Assembly: GCF_030848805.1 (NCBI RefSeq)
Contig: NC_092359.1
Coordinates: 21,371,205 to 21,435,204 of the forward strand
Direction: 5' to 3'
Origin: Temnothorax longispinosus
Taxonomy: Eukaryota; Arthropoda; Insecta; Hymenoptera; Formicidae
DNA length: 64,000 bases
Below, piece by piece: positions 12,431 through 25,230 of the stretch (within the stretch, counting starts at the first letter, position 1; each line of letters opens with the position of its first letter). The position numbers and the translations under genes were made by a program. The notes under the pieces were generated by a model. The model ran no database searches. It was not told where the DNA came from and saw nothing but the letters and a program-made list of their open reading frames with translations.

Positions 12431-15400
12431 CGCATGAAAAATTAGTTCTATCCGGTGAATATCTGGAATATTTATCGCGGAAGAGCTGTGACAAAAGGAA
12501 ATGGATTTCCACGCAATCGTAAAAGTTGGAGAATTTACTACGTCGGACGTGTTGCGTATCGGCATAACTTCTTATTTAATCGAACGAAGCTCACATGCAC
12601 GTATACTCTTCCCGATAGCGTACGATTTACACGCAATTATAAACGACAGAGTTTCACTAAATATCCTGTGTTTTTCATGCGTATTTTATGAACCGCCGAC
12701 ATATCATATTTTTATTCTTCGAGGTTATTATTACATATAAATTGCACGCGTCCGTTTGTAGGTTTTTGGCAGAAAAGCGGCAGCTGCCGTATTTGCCGTT
12801 CGTTAAACCGAATAATATGGTGATATTGACCGATATATATTATTGACTGAATAGTAGCGCACGTCAAATTATCGAGAAATATAACAAGTGGATTGCAGAG
12901 TATTTCTTTTTTCTGGATCGGCGCGTTGCATTTTTATTGCGTTCTGACAAGTGGCTTCATTTCTGAGCGAGAGTCGGCTTAACGTTTCTATCGATTCCAG
13001 CCGTCATCCGATTTTTATGCATCATGAAACTTTTATGTGCTATATACTTAACGCTGCGAGCGACGTGCAAATATAATGGAAGAAAGGTTTTAGCGTTAGC
13101 TCGAAAATTAATTTTCTCTCAGACGAATTGTAATATATTATCATAATGTAATAAGCGTGACATCATTGCAATAAGATCCGAATATTAAAATATTCCGATC
13201 TGAATATAGGTATCCGGATCTCGGAATCACGTTCTTATTTTAAGTCTGTAGAAAAAGTTATAGATTATTTTTACTCTCAGTCATGATCCACTTTTTTATA
13301 CCTCATGCCTTAATTATTAATACATAATTTATAATTAGAATTTCCAATATGTGTCAGAAAATAGAATATTTCTCATATATTACGGTATGAAGTCAAATGT
13401 GTAGTCTACGATATTTGACAGAATGTATGATTAATAATGATTTTTTTCAAGTCAGTTTGTCTTTTATGCAAACATCCGCGAAATCGTCTATGTACAGATA
13501 TTCGTGCGCGAAATGATTATTTCAATAGAAAGCCGCTACGTTAATACAGAGAAGGAATATAACGTGGTGACTTTACTATTGTACAGTTCGTCTTTGCCGT
13601 CCATCATACTCATCGTCACCGCCATTGTCATCATTGTCATCGTTTTGCGTACGCGGCGCCTACACGCGGACGTATTTTTACATGCACAGAGTGAAAGGTA
13701 GACAGGAATACAACTATAAGTTATAACTCATGGTTAGTGGGCAGCATCAGATGTTCAAGACCTCGCGTATACTATCAACTAGACGAGACACAATACCGTA
13801 TTTAGAATTTCGCAGTGATTTTTCATCATACCAGTCACAAAATGAAATAACTCGACAGTTATTTCTTTGAAAAATATGTAAAGATATGTAAAATATCTTT
13901 GGCATAGAATTTTCAAAAAAGTATACTTTTAGCTTTCTTTGAATATTCATGGAATAATTAAGTTTCCGTTAACTTATATAGAAGAGTGAATTAAAAATTT
14001 CATCAATATTGCTAAACTATTCATCCACTGCAACACTATTTTTTGATTAATGCGCGACATCAGGAAAACATACATGTTCACCGAGGAAAACGGAGTTTGA
14101 AAGACCAATGAAATATTTTCATATGACACCCACGCAGTTCATCTCCGCTGAGAAGGAGGTCATCGGTGAATATTCTGTACTTTGCGCACGTTTAATTGCA
14201 TTATCACGCTCGCGGTGAAATTGCGGATATAGATGCAACATAAATCTGAATAAAAATAACTATGTTCTCGACGTAATAATTAAACCAATTATTATAATAT
14301 TTCTCTGCTCTGTCATATATTTATATAAAGAAGATCTCAATTTTGTGAAATCTTAAATAATAATTGCATAAATAATAATTAATCCGAAATGCAAGCTCTA
14401 CATTTCAAATATTGACACTCAATTCGATCCAACGAAGCAGATTTAAATGATTGGAAAATGTAATATATTTATTATAATTGTAGCAAATATTATCTGTTTG
14501 CCTGTTTGTCTGTAAAACACTATTAGGTATATTTCATGTAAAGTACATCTCGTATTATCTTTACATAAGCTTAAATTTAATAACGTTAATCGCGTCATCA
14601 CTGGTATAATTATTTTCCATAGCAATGATGCTTAAGCTATCCTCCTTTCCCCATCGATGCCAAGTAAAGGGTGCTCAGCGGTCTATCTCTTTATCATAGC
14701 CTAGGGCAGTAATTCCTATTTCATCCAACATCGAGTTAGAGTTGAAATTTTACCCAGTCAAGAATGATTGGCTTTCAGCTAATCAAATATAATCGGAGAT
14801 CGTTAAAATTAGATATTGGCTGAAGTTAAAATAGCACAAATAATAAAAGAAAAACCGCGAAGACTGAAATAAATGATCGTCTAAGAAATAAATGTAGAAA
14901 AATAGCTTTTCTAATATTAACTTTATTTTTTGTTCTTTAAACAAAAATGTCAGTTATACTTTTTTACTCTCAAAAGGCTAAAAATAATGAAGGAAGTAAA
15001 TAATTAAATGGCAACGTTGAATTAATTTCAATTTAGAGAACAATTTGAAAAACAATTTTTAGTACAATCGTATCATATCTTTAGTGAGAGACATTCACGC
15101 GTTAAAGATATCTTTATCTTACTTAAATTCTCGCAAGGATGACTGTACAGTTATTTACTCCGTACAGTTATTTAAGCCTAGCGAATCCATAAATCCGAGC
15201 TCAATACATTACGGACACTGACATACATTTACACATTATTTACGCATGTACAGTTTTTGTAAGTGATAGTGCAATGAATATTTCGGAAAAAGTGGAAAAT
15301 ACAATCTAATTTTCATTTTTATAAAATAAGAAATAATCAAACATATAAGAATAACATTTAAAAATAATGAGAAAAATAAAAATAACAAGATCCGTATATA

Positions 15401-15600
15401 TGTGTTTGATATAGAAGCAGGATAGCGAAAGCTGAAGCTCATTTTTTTCTATTTACTTATATATTTAATTTAAAAAAAATATTTTACTCGGAATGATCGC
15501 TGTGCCCTATTTTTCAGCTCGTTGCACTGGAAGTCCAACGTGACTTCAATGAAATCGATGACAAGGGTTCCGTTTCCTTATTAGCGACTGTCGCGAGAAC
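12431..15600. other. AT-rich gene-free region
   Basis: Open frames are short (60-80 codons), dominated by I, F, Y, K and N, and without domains. A pair of overlapping frames at 12455-12740 and one at 13504-13701 are treated as chance. No RNA gene or repeat of note. Confidence 0.6.
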
Positions 15601-16074
15601 TTATGCTTTCTCGCATTTCCACTCTTCTTCAACTCAACGAAGGGGAAAGGGTACGGGTCGAAAATTGAGCTTCCCCCCGCTTGTGTTCGTCTTCGTCTCG
15701 CTCTTGTTATTCTCGTTTCTCTCCCTTCCGCGTCCGCGACACTCGACTGCAGAAGGCAGAAACAGGAGCAGCCTTCTGGAACAACGCTGGAACGTTAAAG
15801 GGAGAACGAGCGTAGGAGTAAGCTGGTAGCAATGCGCCATAAACGATCGGTCGACAAAGGAAGAAGAATGGAGAGGAGGAAAGATAGCATGCCAGGCGAG
15901 CAGAATGTGCACGAACGAAAGGAATGACAGGACGAGAGGGAAGCGAAGACAGTAAAGTCGCCGAGGAACGAAGTCGAAAGCAGAAAAAAAAGATATACGG
16001 AAAATTTGAAAAAAATAAAAAAAATTGATAGACGTGGAACACTACAGGAGTACGAGAGACAGAGAGAGAGAGAC

Positions 16075-16154
<80 letters not shown>

Positions 16155-16530
16155 AATGGGAGGCAGGAGTTATCGAGAAGGAAGAGGACCGACAGAGGAA
16201 ACGCAAAGATGCAGAAACAATAGGGGGATAGAGAGGGGAAGCACGTATCAAACTCCGTGGAAAAAAACAGACAGTCCGGAGAGGCTGGCGGAGGAGAGAA
16301 AACGGAAAAAGAAGGGACTAACGGGAAGATAGTGACGGAGGGAGTTAAAGCAAAAGGGAAAGAGGGACTCTGTCCGTCCGTACGTCGGTCCACGCGGGCG
16401 CGCGCATATCTCATCTGCATAGAAACAAGCTCGCTGGGACAATAGGATCCTCCGTCCATTCTGACACTGCAAACACGGTGCAACCGCGTGTTCCCCCAAT
16501 AGGAAACCACTTCAGTATGCTCTGCTAACC
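15601..16530. other. Purine-rich block around a (GA)n tract
   Basis: The plus strand is markedly purine-rich (GAAAG, GGAAG, GAGAG) from about 15.7 to 16.35 kb, so the minus strand is pyrimidine-rich and reads as a long 267-codon frame (15707-16510) full of Ser, Leu and Phe. That frame is a composition artefact of the CT-rich strand. On the minus strand this is also a potential polypyrimidine region. Confidence 0.5.
16054..16151. repeat. (GA)n microsatellite
   Basis: Nearly pure GA dinucleotide tract of about 98 bases with a few interruptions (AGACAG twice, one AAAG). It is the longest simple repeat in the window. GA repeats bind GAGA-factor-type proteins in insects; whether this one does is unknown. 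Confidence 0.95.
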
Positions 16531-18280
16531 CTTTCGACGCAGCGAGGGCCCTATCATCGACCCGACGTTATCTTTTGTATGTCGTACAATAATTTCGTAC
16601 CTGGTAACGTTTTCGTGAATCGGGGAGCTGCCTCGCCGCGCGCCAGGGAGCACGGGGATGCGTTCGGCCGGGCTGGACCCCGTCGCGCTGCGTTGTTTGC
16701 TCGACGTCTTTCGCTCACGTGCGCACGCCATGGAAAAATTGTTCGCCGTATCTCGTTCTCGAACTATAGCCGCTTGTGCTCTAGTGCTCTTATAAATATG
16801 AAAGTTGCGCGGGGATCGAGTTACCCGCTCGATAGACGTCGAGCACCGAATGCCTGGGCGCGACGTTGAGGTTTATATTGCGACACGCGACGCTGGAAAT
16901 GAATTAATGTGCAAAAATTCGCGGTTGAAGACAAACATGGGTGTGCTTTTGCCGCACTTTCATATGCATCACGAGCAGCTATTTTAATAGATCGTAAAAG
17001 TGAAATTGCACAATTCTGTTTTTACACGCTGACACATTTCGTTTCAGTACCGTACTATGTACCTTGGTTTAATGACTTTATTCTTGCATAACTTTTTAAC
17101 GTTGATTCCTTTGTTCATTTATATAATATACTCACATCTTGAACATTGTCTAAATTAGACATACACGTTGTACACATTAGGAGTATAAAATATTGCTCAC
17201 TTTTTACCCGTAAATTTTAATGTTTTTTGAAACGTCTTTATACAATTTATAAAAATATTTATAGCATATATGCAGTATAAATATACCATTTTTTTCACGT
17301 GATTATATTTTAGAGATCTTTACATTTATTAAAAAAATATTCTCTTGATTCAAGTGGTCTACGTAACTGCAAAAACGTTTTTATAAACGTTATACGTAAC
17401 TCTTAAAAAAAAAAGTTTCTCAATAGTGAAGCTTTTACTTGTTCGATGCGAGACTAAGATGGTTGTACGAAAATTTTATAAAAGAGTTGAGGAGAAACGT
17501 GCGGGAGTTGAAAGTAGGATTATCGATTCATGTGCCTCGAGAAGTGCCTATACATATACATATTGACAATATTCAGAAATAAATGACATACCTATATTAT
17601 TTTATTCGTATCAAGTTTAGATGCATTTCATTTATATCGAATTTCTTGGTGGAAAGTTTATTGGAAGTTCCATTACACCAATATATTGAAATGTGGAATT
17701 TTGCGGAATTTTAATGGTCAGACCTGAACAATGAACATTTCCTTAAAATGCACGCTCGATTTTATTTTAGTAAAAAATTTCTTATTGAAAATTTCTTTGT
17801 TAAAAAATTCTCATTTTTATATTGATTTCTCTCTATTGGAAAGTAGGAATTTCATATTGCCTATATAATTATTATACATTATTCGATATTTAATAATTAT
17901 GTTGATATGAAGCGGCGTTTTATTGTACTTGTCATTTGCATCGCAGCAACGATCGCAAATATTTCTTTTCCCAAGTAAGTTATGCATCTTGGAATTCGAG
18001 AGACGAGAGTGTATTTCCTCCGACGAAATATTCTCGATGCATCCCGCGCGGCACGACGGGCATGAAGAATTGAGGAAACGAAGTGCAAGCCTGTATCCCT
18101 TCGTGAAACTTGGCGCGTCGAAGTCGGAATTACTGTGTCCGCTCCCAGTAGCATCTGGATATCCGCTCCGGGGCTGCTCCAACGAGTTTGCAAGTAGCAC
18201 CGGAGCCGGTAGTGAAAAAAATTTGTTAGAAATTCTGAGGGATTTTCAGCCGACAAGTTTCAAGAGAACTCGTGCTCGGA
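16531..18280. other. Mixed region, no recognised gene
   Basis: A CpG-rich part (16531-16870) grades into AT-rich DNA (17100-17900). At 17900-18285 there are open frames on both strands (plus 120 codons, minus 119 and 127 codons). Mutual overlap and lack of motifs argue against calling any of them. Confidence 0.45.
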
Positions 18281-19320
18281 CATGAACGCTGCTCTCGTAG
18301 ATAGCCACCATCTTGCCGATGGAAGGACGGGCGAGGTGACTGCCCGCCTGCGGAAACTTTGCCGTTTATTACCGCCGCGTTAACCGGCGCCCTCATCTAC
18401 GCTGGTAATTAATCGGAGAAACTCGGATCGTAAACAAGGCTCCGTCCATTAAGATTCCATTCATTACACCGGAAGTAGACGCGAGTAAAGCCCACCACCC
18501 TCCCGCCCGTCACTTCGTCCGTCCATCCGTCCGTTTCGTCGGTCTCTTTTCTCCTAGCTTCTATCACGGTTACAGAAGAAGGGAAGCAGGTGGCTAAGAA
18601 CCTCCGGAGGATCTCGAGTGAGAAAACGAGAGAGGTGGAGGGAGGAAAGCGCGCGAGAGCGCCGAAGACTTTCAATAATTCTTCGGAATAACTTTGAAGC
18701 GCGCGGAGACGGACCTAGCGAGTTTCAGCAAACTTTCCGCTCCCTCCTGCTTTACCCTTTCTCACCGTCTTCCTTCCTGCTCTTCTCTCTCTCTCTCTCT
18801 CTCTTTCTCGATTTGGTCCTTCGCTTGGATACCGTCGCGGGAGATAAGTTTCAGATTCCCGTTGTCCTCTTCGTGACCGTGCCAGAGGAGCGAGCCTTCT
18901 CTTATCTTTTATGCATTATCGGCGGTCTTCGCTCCCTCTTCCGCCCCCTACCGACGGTCCGACGACGTTGTTCTCGTTCACTCATATTTCGGAACCAATA
19001 TTATGCTAATACCCATCGCGATACACCCGTCGCGCGCCGATGTTTGTCCCTGCGGGAGAACGAAACATCGATGTTGTATGCCGATGGTTATCGACGGATA
19101 AGGATCGTGAACCGCCACCCGCATGCCTGTCGCGTATGCTTTCGTGAATAATTCCGGCGCCAACGACGGCGACGACGACGACACTTCTCGTTTCCTACAT
19201 CACGGAGCGGAACGTGACAGCTTCCTCTTGTCGCGAGCAGACCATTGTGCAAGACAGAATGAAGACTTGGGAGATGCGTTTCTGGGGGGTTACCGGTTTC
19301 ATAGGTGATGTCGAGAAGAG
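18281..19320. other. CpG-rich block with (TC)n, no recognised gene
   Basis: GC-rich sequence with overlapping open frames on both strands (plus 18618-19151, 177 codons; minus 18409-18675 and 18978-19184). The 177-codon frame includes a low-complexity Ser/Leu run encoded by the (TC)n tract and shows no domain. A GACGACGACGAC string lies near 19167-19180. Confidence 0.4.
18784..18804. repeat. (TC)n microsatellite
   Basis: About ten TC units directly after a pyrimidine-rich stretch (18745-18783). No AG dinucleotide follows closely enough to make a convincing splice acceptor. Confidence 0.9.
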
Positions 19321-20480
19321 ACCGTCGAAATATTTCCTTTATGAGACATGAGATTACTGGTATAACGACAATAACTCAATTTCGCGGGTCTTTTCAGAAA
19401 GATCTGCCATTTGCTTGTGTTTAGATAACCATGGGTAATAAAATAATTGGAATCTTGGATCAATAACGAATTGAGGAGATTTCCTTCAAAATTTCGTGCC
19501 AACTCGTATTGTGTTAAGTATATTTATTTTAAATCTTACGGATATATAAAGAGATCTATTATTAGCCAATCAAACTTTAGAGACTGTGATTCAAAATCGC
19601 CGCGGTGAAACTAATAATATATATTATCTTCTAATCTTATCTGTATCTACTACGGTCGTTGACGCAGTGACACTTACCTGAAACAGAGAAACATAAAGAC
19701 AATTAGTCCACAAAATTCATAATACATATAAATATGTTTTAATATCCCGTTATTGATTTATATGAGATATATATATATATAGATTTGTAAATTCTTAGCT
19801 TCAAGTTAATCAATTTGCATTCAGCTTATCTCCTTCGCGTTATCTATAATTCAATCGTTTGATGATCAATCGTTTGATTGTATTATTATTATTATTATTA
19901 TATATGTCTAGACTAGTCTAGAATATATCGTCTCTAGTAACGGATAAAGGTCGATCTAGCGGTACAGTCTGCTACTGTAACTAGTACGAGATCACATAGA
20001 GGGTGGTGAGGATGAGTTCAAAGCAATTGGTAGCTGAGCAATCTCAGCCTAATCGTATCTCCCTGCTTCGGGGTGAAATACGTAAAAGCGTTGTCTACTA
20101 TATATGGTAATCATAGTGAAATGTTGTAATGTAAAGCGAACAATATGACAGAGGAGCTTGGTATTTCTGTTTATGATTTCACTGCGCGAAGCAATTGTTA
20201 ATTTCCTGCCATTGAATTCCACAATATAGGTACATAACATACATTATTGCTAAAAGTCTATGTAATACTACTAAAAATTTGAATTTTCTTTAGAGAGTCT
20301 AGGTTTAATCTTACATTCTCGTGGTCATTAAATCTTACCCTCCTAATATCTTGCGCTAAACACACAAGTTTGAATCTCGGCAATATGGAAGTGCACGTGC
20401 AGGGACCGAAAAGCGCTCCCTCGTCCTATAGAAGCTATTGTTTGACTATCGGAAGTTCTCGAAAGTTACACCGAGGTCAG
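19321..20480. other. AT-rich gene-free region
   Basis: No credible open frame. Contains the small tandem repeats listed separately and a palindrome TCTAGACTAGTCTAGA near 19907-19922. Confidence 0.55.
19851..19902. repeat. 15-base tandem duplication followed by (TAT)n
   Basis: TCAATCGTTTGATGA (19851-19865) is followed at once by TCAATCGTTTGATTG (19866-19880), 13 of 15 bases identical, and then by seven TAT units (19881-19902). Confidence 0.9.
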
Positions 20481-21420
20481 TATCGGACTTCGTGTGCAGC
20501 TCTCGTCTGACCCAATTACGCGACGCTATCAGCGACGGAAGATAACTGGAATTAGCTTGGAAGGACGATTAGCAGGCGAGCAAGAACTCGTCCTCCGCTC
20601 GCGAACACGATCGACAATTTATTCGCGAGTCGGGGAAAACAGCCGGAATTGCACATTGCAAGATTCGTGGTGCAAGCACGAGGAAACGTCGCTTTGCTCG
20701 CACGAGTCGCACGTACGTACGTGCTCGCATACGCATGTAGATATATCGCGTGCATTGTTATTATGCACCGTTTCTCGAGCGCTTCGGCCGGACGCAGCAG
20801 CGCACTTTTAATCACCATTCAGGCGGATTGAGCTAAACGGGACGAGACGGGACACACCGGTGCCACCACCGCGAGGCAAAACAAGGGTTGAATGGCGCGG
20901 CGGGGCGCCGGCGGCCCGGGTACGTACACGACGCGAGCTATTTGCGGCGCAAAAAACGAGTCGGCGAATCGCCGGTGCGGGAAAAGGGCAGTGTGTGGTG
21001 TGAGGGGGAGAAAGAATATGAAACGGAACAATTGAAATTGGGCACGGTGCCAGCGGTGCGCATACAATATCCGCCAAAAGTTTGTTAACGCCTCGCGGGA
21101 CCCCCCGGCTCCCGGCCGCTTCTCGCCTACTCGCCCCCGCGCTCGCCTGGCATAAGTCCGAGTGGTACGTACGAACGGTATCGTAATGGGATACTTCCGC
21201 TCGTCTGTCGTTGTTACGCGCGGTTTATTAGCACGGTCGAACTTTGTAACGGAGATTTCTAGTACTTTTCTTCGCGTCGGGATATATCGTCGAACTTTTC
21301 CTCGGCGCAGAACGCACCGCCGACTCGCCAAGAAAGGATTTATCGACGGCTATACGAAGTTGAAGATCGATAGCGTTCTCTCCGTGGCACAACTGCCTGT
21401 TAACAAATTATAAAACAATC
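20481..21420. other. CpG-dense block, possible island
   Basis: High GC with dense CpG, including GGCGCCGGCGGCCCGGG-like sequence near 20905-20920 and a C-rich stretch at 21090-21150. Six overlapping open frames on both strands (up to 170 codons, minus 20819-21331) have no shared or recognisable motif. ACGTACGTACGT occurs at about 20711. A promoter or CpG island is plausible; a gene cannot be shown. Confidence 0.35.
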
Positions 21421-23700
21421 CCTCTTTCTTGCCGATGTGCGCGACTTTATTGGATTAATGTTCATTCTTGTTATTCAGGTCACACGTTTTTGATGCATAT
21501 TGATTGACGTTCACGGAAACCCGATAATAAGTATTGCTTCTATACGTGTAGCTGAAAAAATATAAATGCTTCTTGCAAATATGTGTTATTAAATTTTTGC
21601 GGCGGCCTTTACGCCCATGTAAAGAAACATGAAAAATATCTTTATCAATAATTTCTATTTGTCGATAAATATTTTCACGTATGGAAACATTTATGTTCTT
21701 AATTCGAGGCATATTTAAAATTGCCGATAAAATATTTACATCTCTCATATTATTATACAAAACTTGTTCTTTATTAAATGCAACATTCATATGCGTGTCG
21801 CGTTATCTTAACCGCTAATTTTCAGTAGTAGAGACAAGTATCACTTCGCTGTAGTTTGTAATATTGACATGCACGCGGCTATATACATATTTTACATGTT
21901 ACGATACTTGACTTACGCAACTTTTCCTTTGATCGCCCTCGTTCAGCGCGAGGGAGACGAGCGAGCGCAGTTTTCCAAGGAGAAATACGTGATACGTTTA
22001 TTACTTACACGCGCCACGACAAATTACAGGGGGCACCGACCATGATCCGGCCCCGGCTCCTGTAATGATGCGGGAGCGAATTTCCGTGGAAGTAGCACGC
22101 GTGGTTACAAACTTTTTAACCGTAGTGTCTGCAGCACGGACACACGTCGTGTGAGTGCGGGCGCGCGGGTGTGTGCATGCGAGGGCTCGCGTGGCTTTGC
22201 CACGACTCGAGCTTGCAATTTGTGCAGTGGTCAAAGGCAACGGACGGTGTGAGAGAACATTACCGCAGGTAGCCGGATGAAACCGAAAGAGAGAGAGGAA
22301 AAGAGCGCGCGATAAATACGAAACGGGGTAGGAGAAAAACATTCTCGACTTGCGGAGGACTTGCAATTGCGAACCTAAATTGTGGTCCGTGGTTATTGAG
22401 AAATAATCGCGCCTTGCAATGAAATTATTTTCCACTTATGCGGCAGCTTCAATATCGGGAGTGGTAAACAGCCTTCTCTTAATTGTTCGCCATCGAGAAT
22501 CCACGTGAAACGGAGATGAATTGATATTATTGATAATAAGAGCACGGAAGAATAATGATAGTCCGTAGTTTTCGATTCACTTTTAACATTTCGACATTAC
22601 GTCCAGCGTCTGTTCTTTTTGGTACTTTCAGTATCTGTTACTCTTATTTTTATCTTCCTGTAAAATGCAGGCATATGCATGTTTCACATAGAAAGTGTGA
22701 ATAACAGCAGCTAAAAGCACAAGTTTTACTGCACAAATATAATACTTTGAACCGTGAAATGTAAACATATGAGTTTTAAAGAAATGTAAATATAAGTTAA
22801 AAAACATTGCTTAACGCAGATGTTATTCAGTGAGCTAATAAAAAAAGACAAGGGCTTTAAAACGTTAGCATCAGTTTAATTACACCTGGTTTGCAACAGC
22901 TGTACCTTAGCGTCGAATAGAAAAGACACATTGATAATGTCGGAGTAGACGATTTATCAATATAATTGTGCAGAATAGTTACGGTAATTGATTGATTCTC
23001 GATATCCGCAAGAAAAATGATTGCTTCCTGCGAGAAACCTGTTGGATATTCAAAGCTTCCGATTATTGATTCCCTTTGACCGCTTGCAATCGAACGCAAC
23101 CAAATGAATTTCAAAATAATATTGATCGACTCACAAGGTAGAATTACAAATAATAATATAAAATTCTATTATATTATACTTGAACCCACGTAAAATTAAT
23201 TTCTTATAGATTATAATCATTTTCCATTCTTTCTCTCTCCTCTCTCTCCCTTTTCATTTATTATATAATGTTAGTTTGCAAATTATAATATTAACTAATT
23301 AATTAACGTCAACAACTATTAAGTTATTACAGTTGTATGTAAAAATATATTTTTAGAAGGTTATATTTGTTATTTATCAATATATCAGAATAAGTTTCAG
23401 AATTTATTCGTAGATGTAGTTATTTCTTTTATGTACGAGTTATAGTCTCTTATGTTTATATTAATATTCAAAGAGAAGCGATGGGAATAGCAAAGGAATG
23501 AAGAAGGAATGAATTGATAAATCGAAAAGTTTCACGTATCAAATAAGTATACGCTGTTGAAAACAATCGGTGGAAAGCGTAGAATTCAAAATACTCGCCA
23601 ATAGCGCAGTAAAATATATAACCAACCGCAATTTGCAATGGTATATAATTTATCCGAACTAATATTTACCTCACAAATGCAAGTACAAATTTTATGTAGC
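21421..23700. other. Mixed to AT-rich region, no recognised gene
   Basis: A CpG-rich islet at 22001-22435 carries a 144-codon minus-strand frame with low-complexity Thr/Arg/Ala-rich content and no domain. The remainder is AT-rich. A pyrimidine-rich run (CTCTCTCC) lies at about 23230-23250. Confidence 0.5.
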
Positions 23701-23702
23701 TC

Positions 23703-23807
23703 GGGTAAGATGGCCATACAGGAAAGATGGCCAACCCACGTTCATTCGATGTTTCATGGCGAGCTAGATTGAAAGAACATAGGTTGGCCATCTTTCCGAG
23801 TTTACCC
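23703..23807. mobile_element. Candidate foldback or MITE remnant (GGGTAA..GATGGCC inverted repeat)
   Basis: GGGTAA (23703-23708) and its complement TTACCC (23802-23807) form the outer ends. Inside, GGAAAGATGGCCAACC (23721-23736) is perfectly complementary to GGTTGGCCATCTTTCC (23782-23797), 16 of 16. The left arm also holds a second AAGATGGCCA (23707-23716), repeated at 23724-23733. An arm-spacer-arm unit of about 105 bases with matching ends resembles a short non-autonomous DNA transposon. I see no clear target-site duplication, so the class is open. Confidence 0.45.
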
Positions 23808-23810
23808 TAT

Positions 23811-25230
23811 AAATAGAAGAGCAATTTAAGGTATAAGGACTGAAAATACTCCTTTTTCTATTCTATAAAAACGAATGTTATTAATATGAAATAAAACCTA
23901 AATTTTTCCTTCGTAACAATTTCCACTTTTTGCCAGTTGGAAATAAAGCAGAACGCTTCCAATAATTTAAACGAATCTTGAAATATAACTTATCTTCTAA
24001 ATTATTTATTTCTTTCGGACGTTGTGGACCACTCTTCGGGAGCAAACGTAACTGTGGGGAAAGAGAGACATAAATTGAATGTGCAATCACGGCAAAACCG
24101 AGTCGCCATGAATAACGGCAATAAATGTCGTTTCTTCCAAAGGTTTACAAAGAATCCTCGTGCGACCGAAGGAGGCGGAGAAGAAGACGATCCTCCCGAG
24201 GTGCAACGCGAAGCTCGCAAGAGGGATCTCCCTCTTTCCCCCTTCAAAAACAAATTCATATTTCAAGGCGGTACCCTCTACGGTGTATTCGTCTACGAAA
24301 AGAGACGCGAGCTCGGAGATAAAAGTGAAATACGCGGGTTCGCTATTGAAGGCGGTGCCGGAGGAGGAACGCGGATACAAAGCCAGAGACAAGGGATCGC
24401 GGTCATTCGTCATTCGACGTCGCCCTTTGTCTCATATCGCTATAATAGATTGAGCTTGACAATCACTTATCTCATTTGAATCCGCTCTCGCCATCTCTCG
24501 TGTGAGGTAGGGGATAAATCGCCCTGGTCGAAAAGCAATTTAATCAGGAAGATCGTCGTCGTCGTCGTCGTCGTCGGGCCGTCTTTGAGATGATCGCGCG
24601 AACGCCGACTGCTTTCGTCGCCGTCGTCGTCGAGACGAATTTTTCGCGCGTAATGAAGGGAAAAAAAAACGAAAAGTCTAATGAACGTCATCTTGATTCA
24701 TGATCTAGAGAAACTGGGCCTCTCCCGCGCGCAACACGGGAAACGGATGCGCGGCCGCCGGTTGAAATTCAATTTGTATGCCCCATGATTTATTTTCCCT
24801 CCGCGCGGATTTATCTTCCGGACGATGCTCTCCGGTGCATTTTACGGCGTCATCCTCCATTAAGTGGGCTATCCATACGTTGGACCGGCGAGAAGATTAT
24901 GTTTTTATGCGTCTCATCCGTCGCCGTTAATTATTAAATGCGTATTATTCTCTGCGGGGAGAGTTATCTCGCGCATATTCACGCGAAATTGAGGCTTCCC
25001 GCGTAGTCGCCGGGGAAATACGTCGTAAAAAGTATCGACAATTTGAGTGCAGGCTGCACTCTCTCCTCCCCCCCCCCGAAATCTCGTTGGAAATTTTCCA
25101 ATGATACCCCCCAACAATGCCGAGGATCGGTCGAGGATTCCGGCGTTAACGCGTTTACTCCGCGTTCTCAGCGATTGCGCAGTCGGCCGCGTGTATAGGT
25201 CCATCCGTTAGATACGCTTCGTTCATTCCG
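23811..25230. other. Mixed region, no recognised gene
   Basis: Open frames overlap on both strands at 24002-24479, the longest being plus 24024-24479 with 151 codons, without domains. From 24721 to 25000 the sequence is GC-balanced with few open frames and could be conserved noncoding DNA. A run of nine C lies at about 25069-25077. Confidence 0.4.
24553..24634. repeat. (TCG)n trinucleotide repeats
   Basis: Eight perfect TCG units at 24553-24576 and a second cluster TCGTCGCCGTCGTCGTCG at 24617-24634. In one minus-strand frame the second cluster reads as acidic residues, but no supporting gene structure is present. Confidence 0.9.

Noticed and set aside
15707..16510. 267-codon minus-strand open frame, the longest in the window
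   Set aside because: It runs through the (GA)n tract and its purine-rich flanks; the protein is mostly Ser/Leu/Phe low complexity and is explained by composition.
20819..21331. 170-codon minus-strand frame
   Set aside because: Lies in very CpG-rich DNA where five other frames on both strands are also open.
23881..24479. Cluster of overlapping frames around 24.2 kb
   Set aside because: Six mutually overlapping frames on both strands with Arg/Glu-rich content, no consistent splice signals and no recognised domain.
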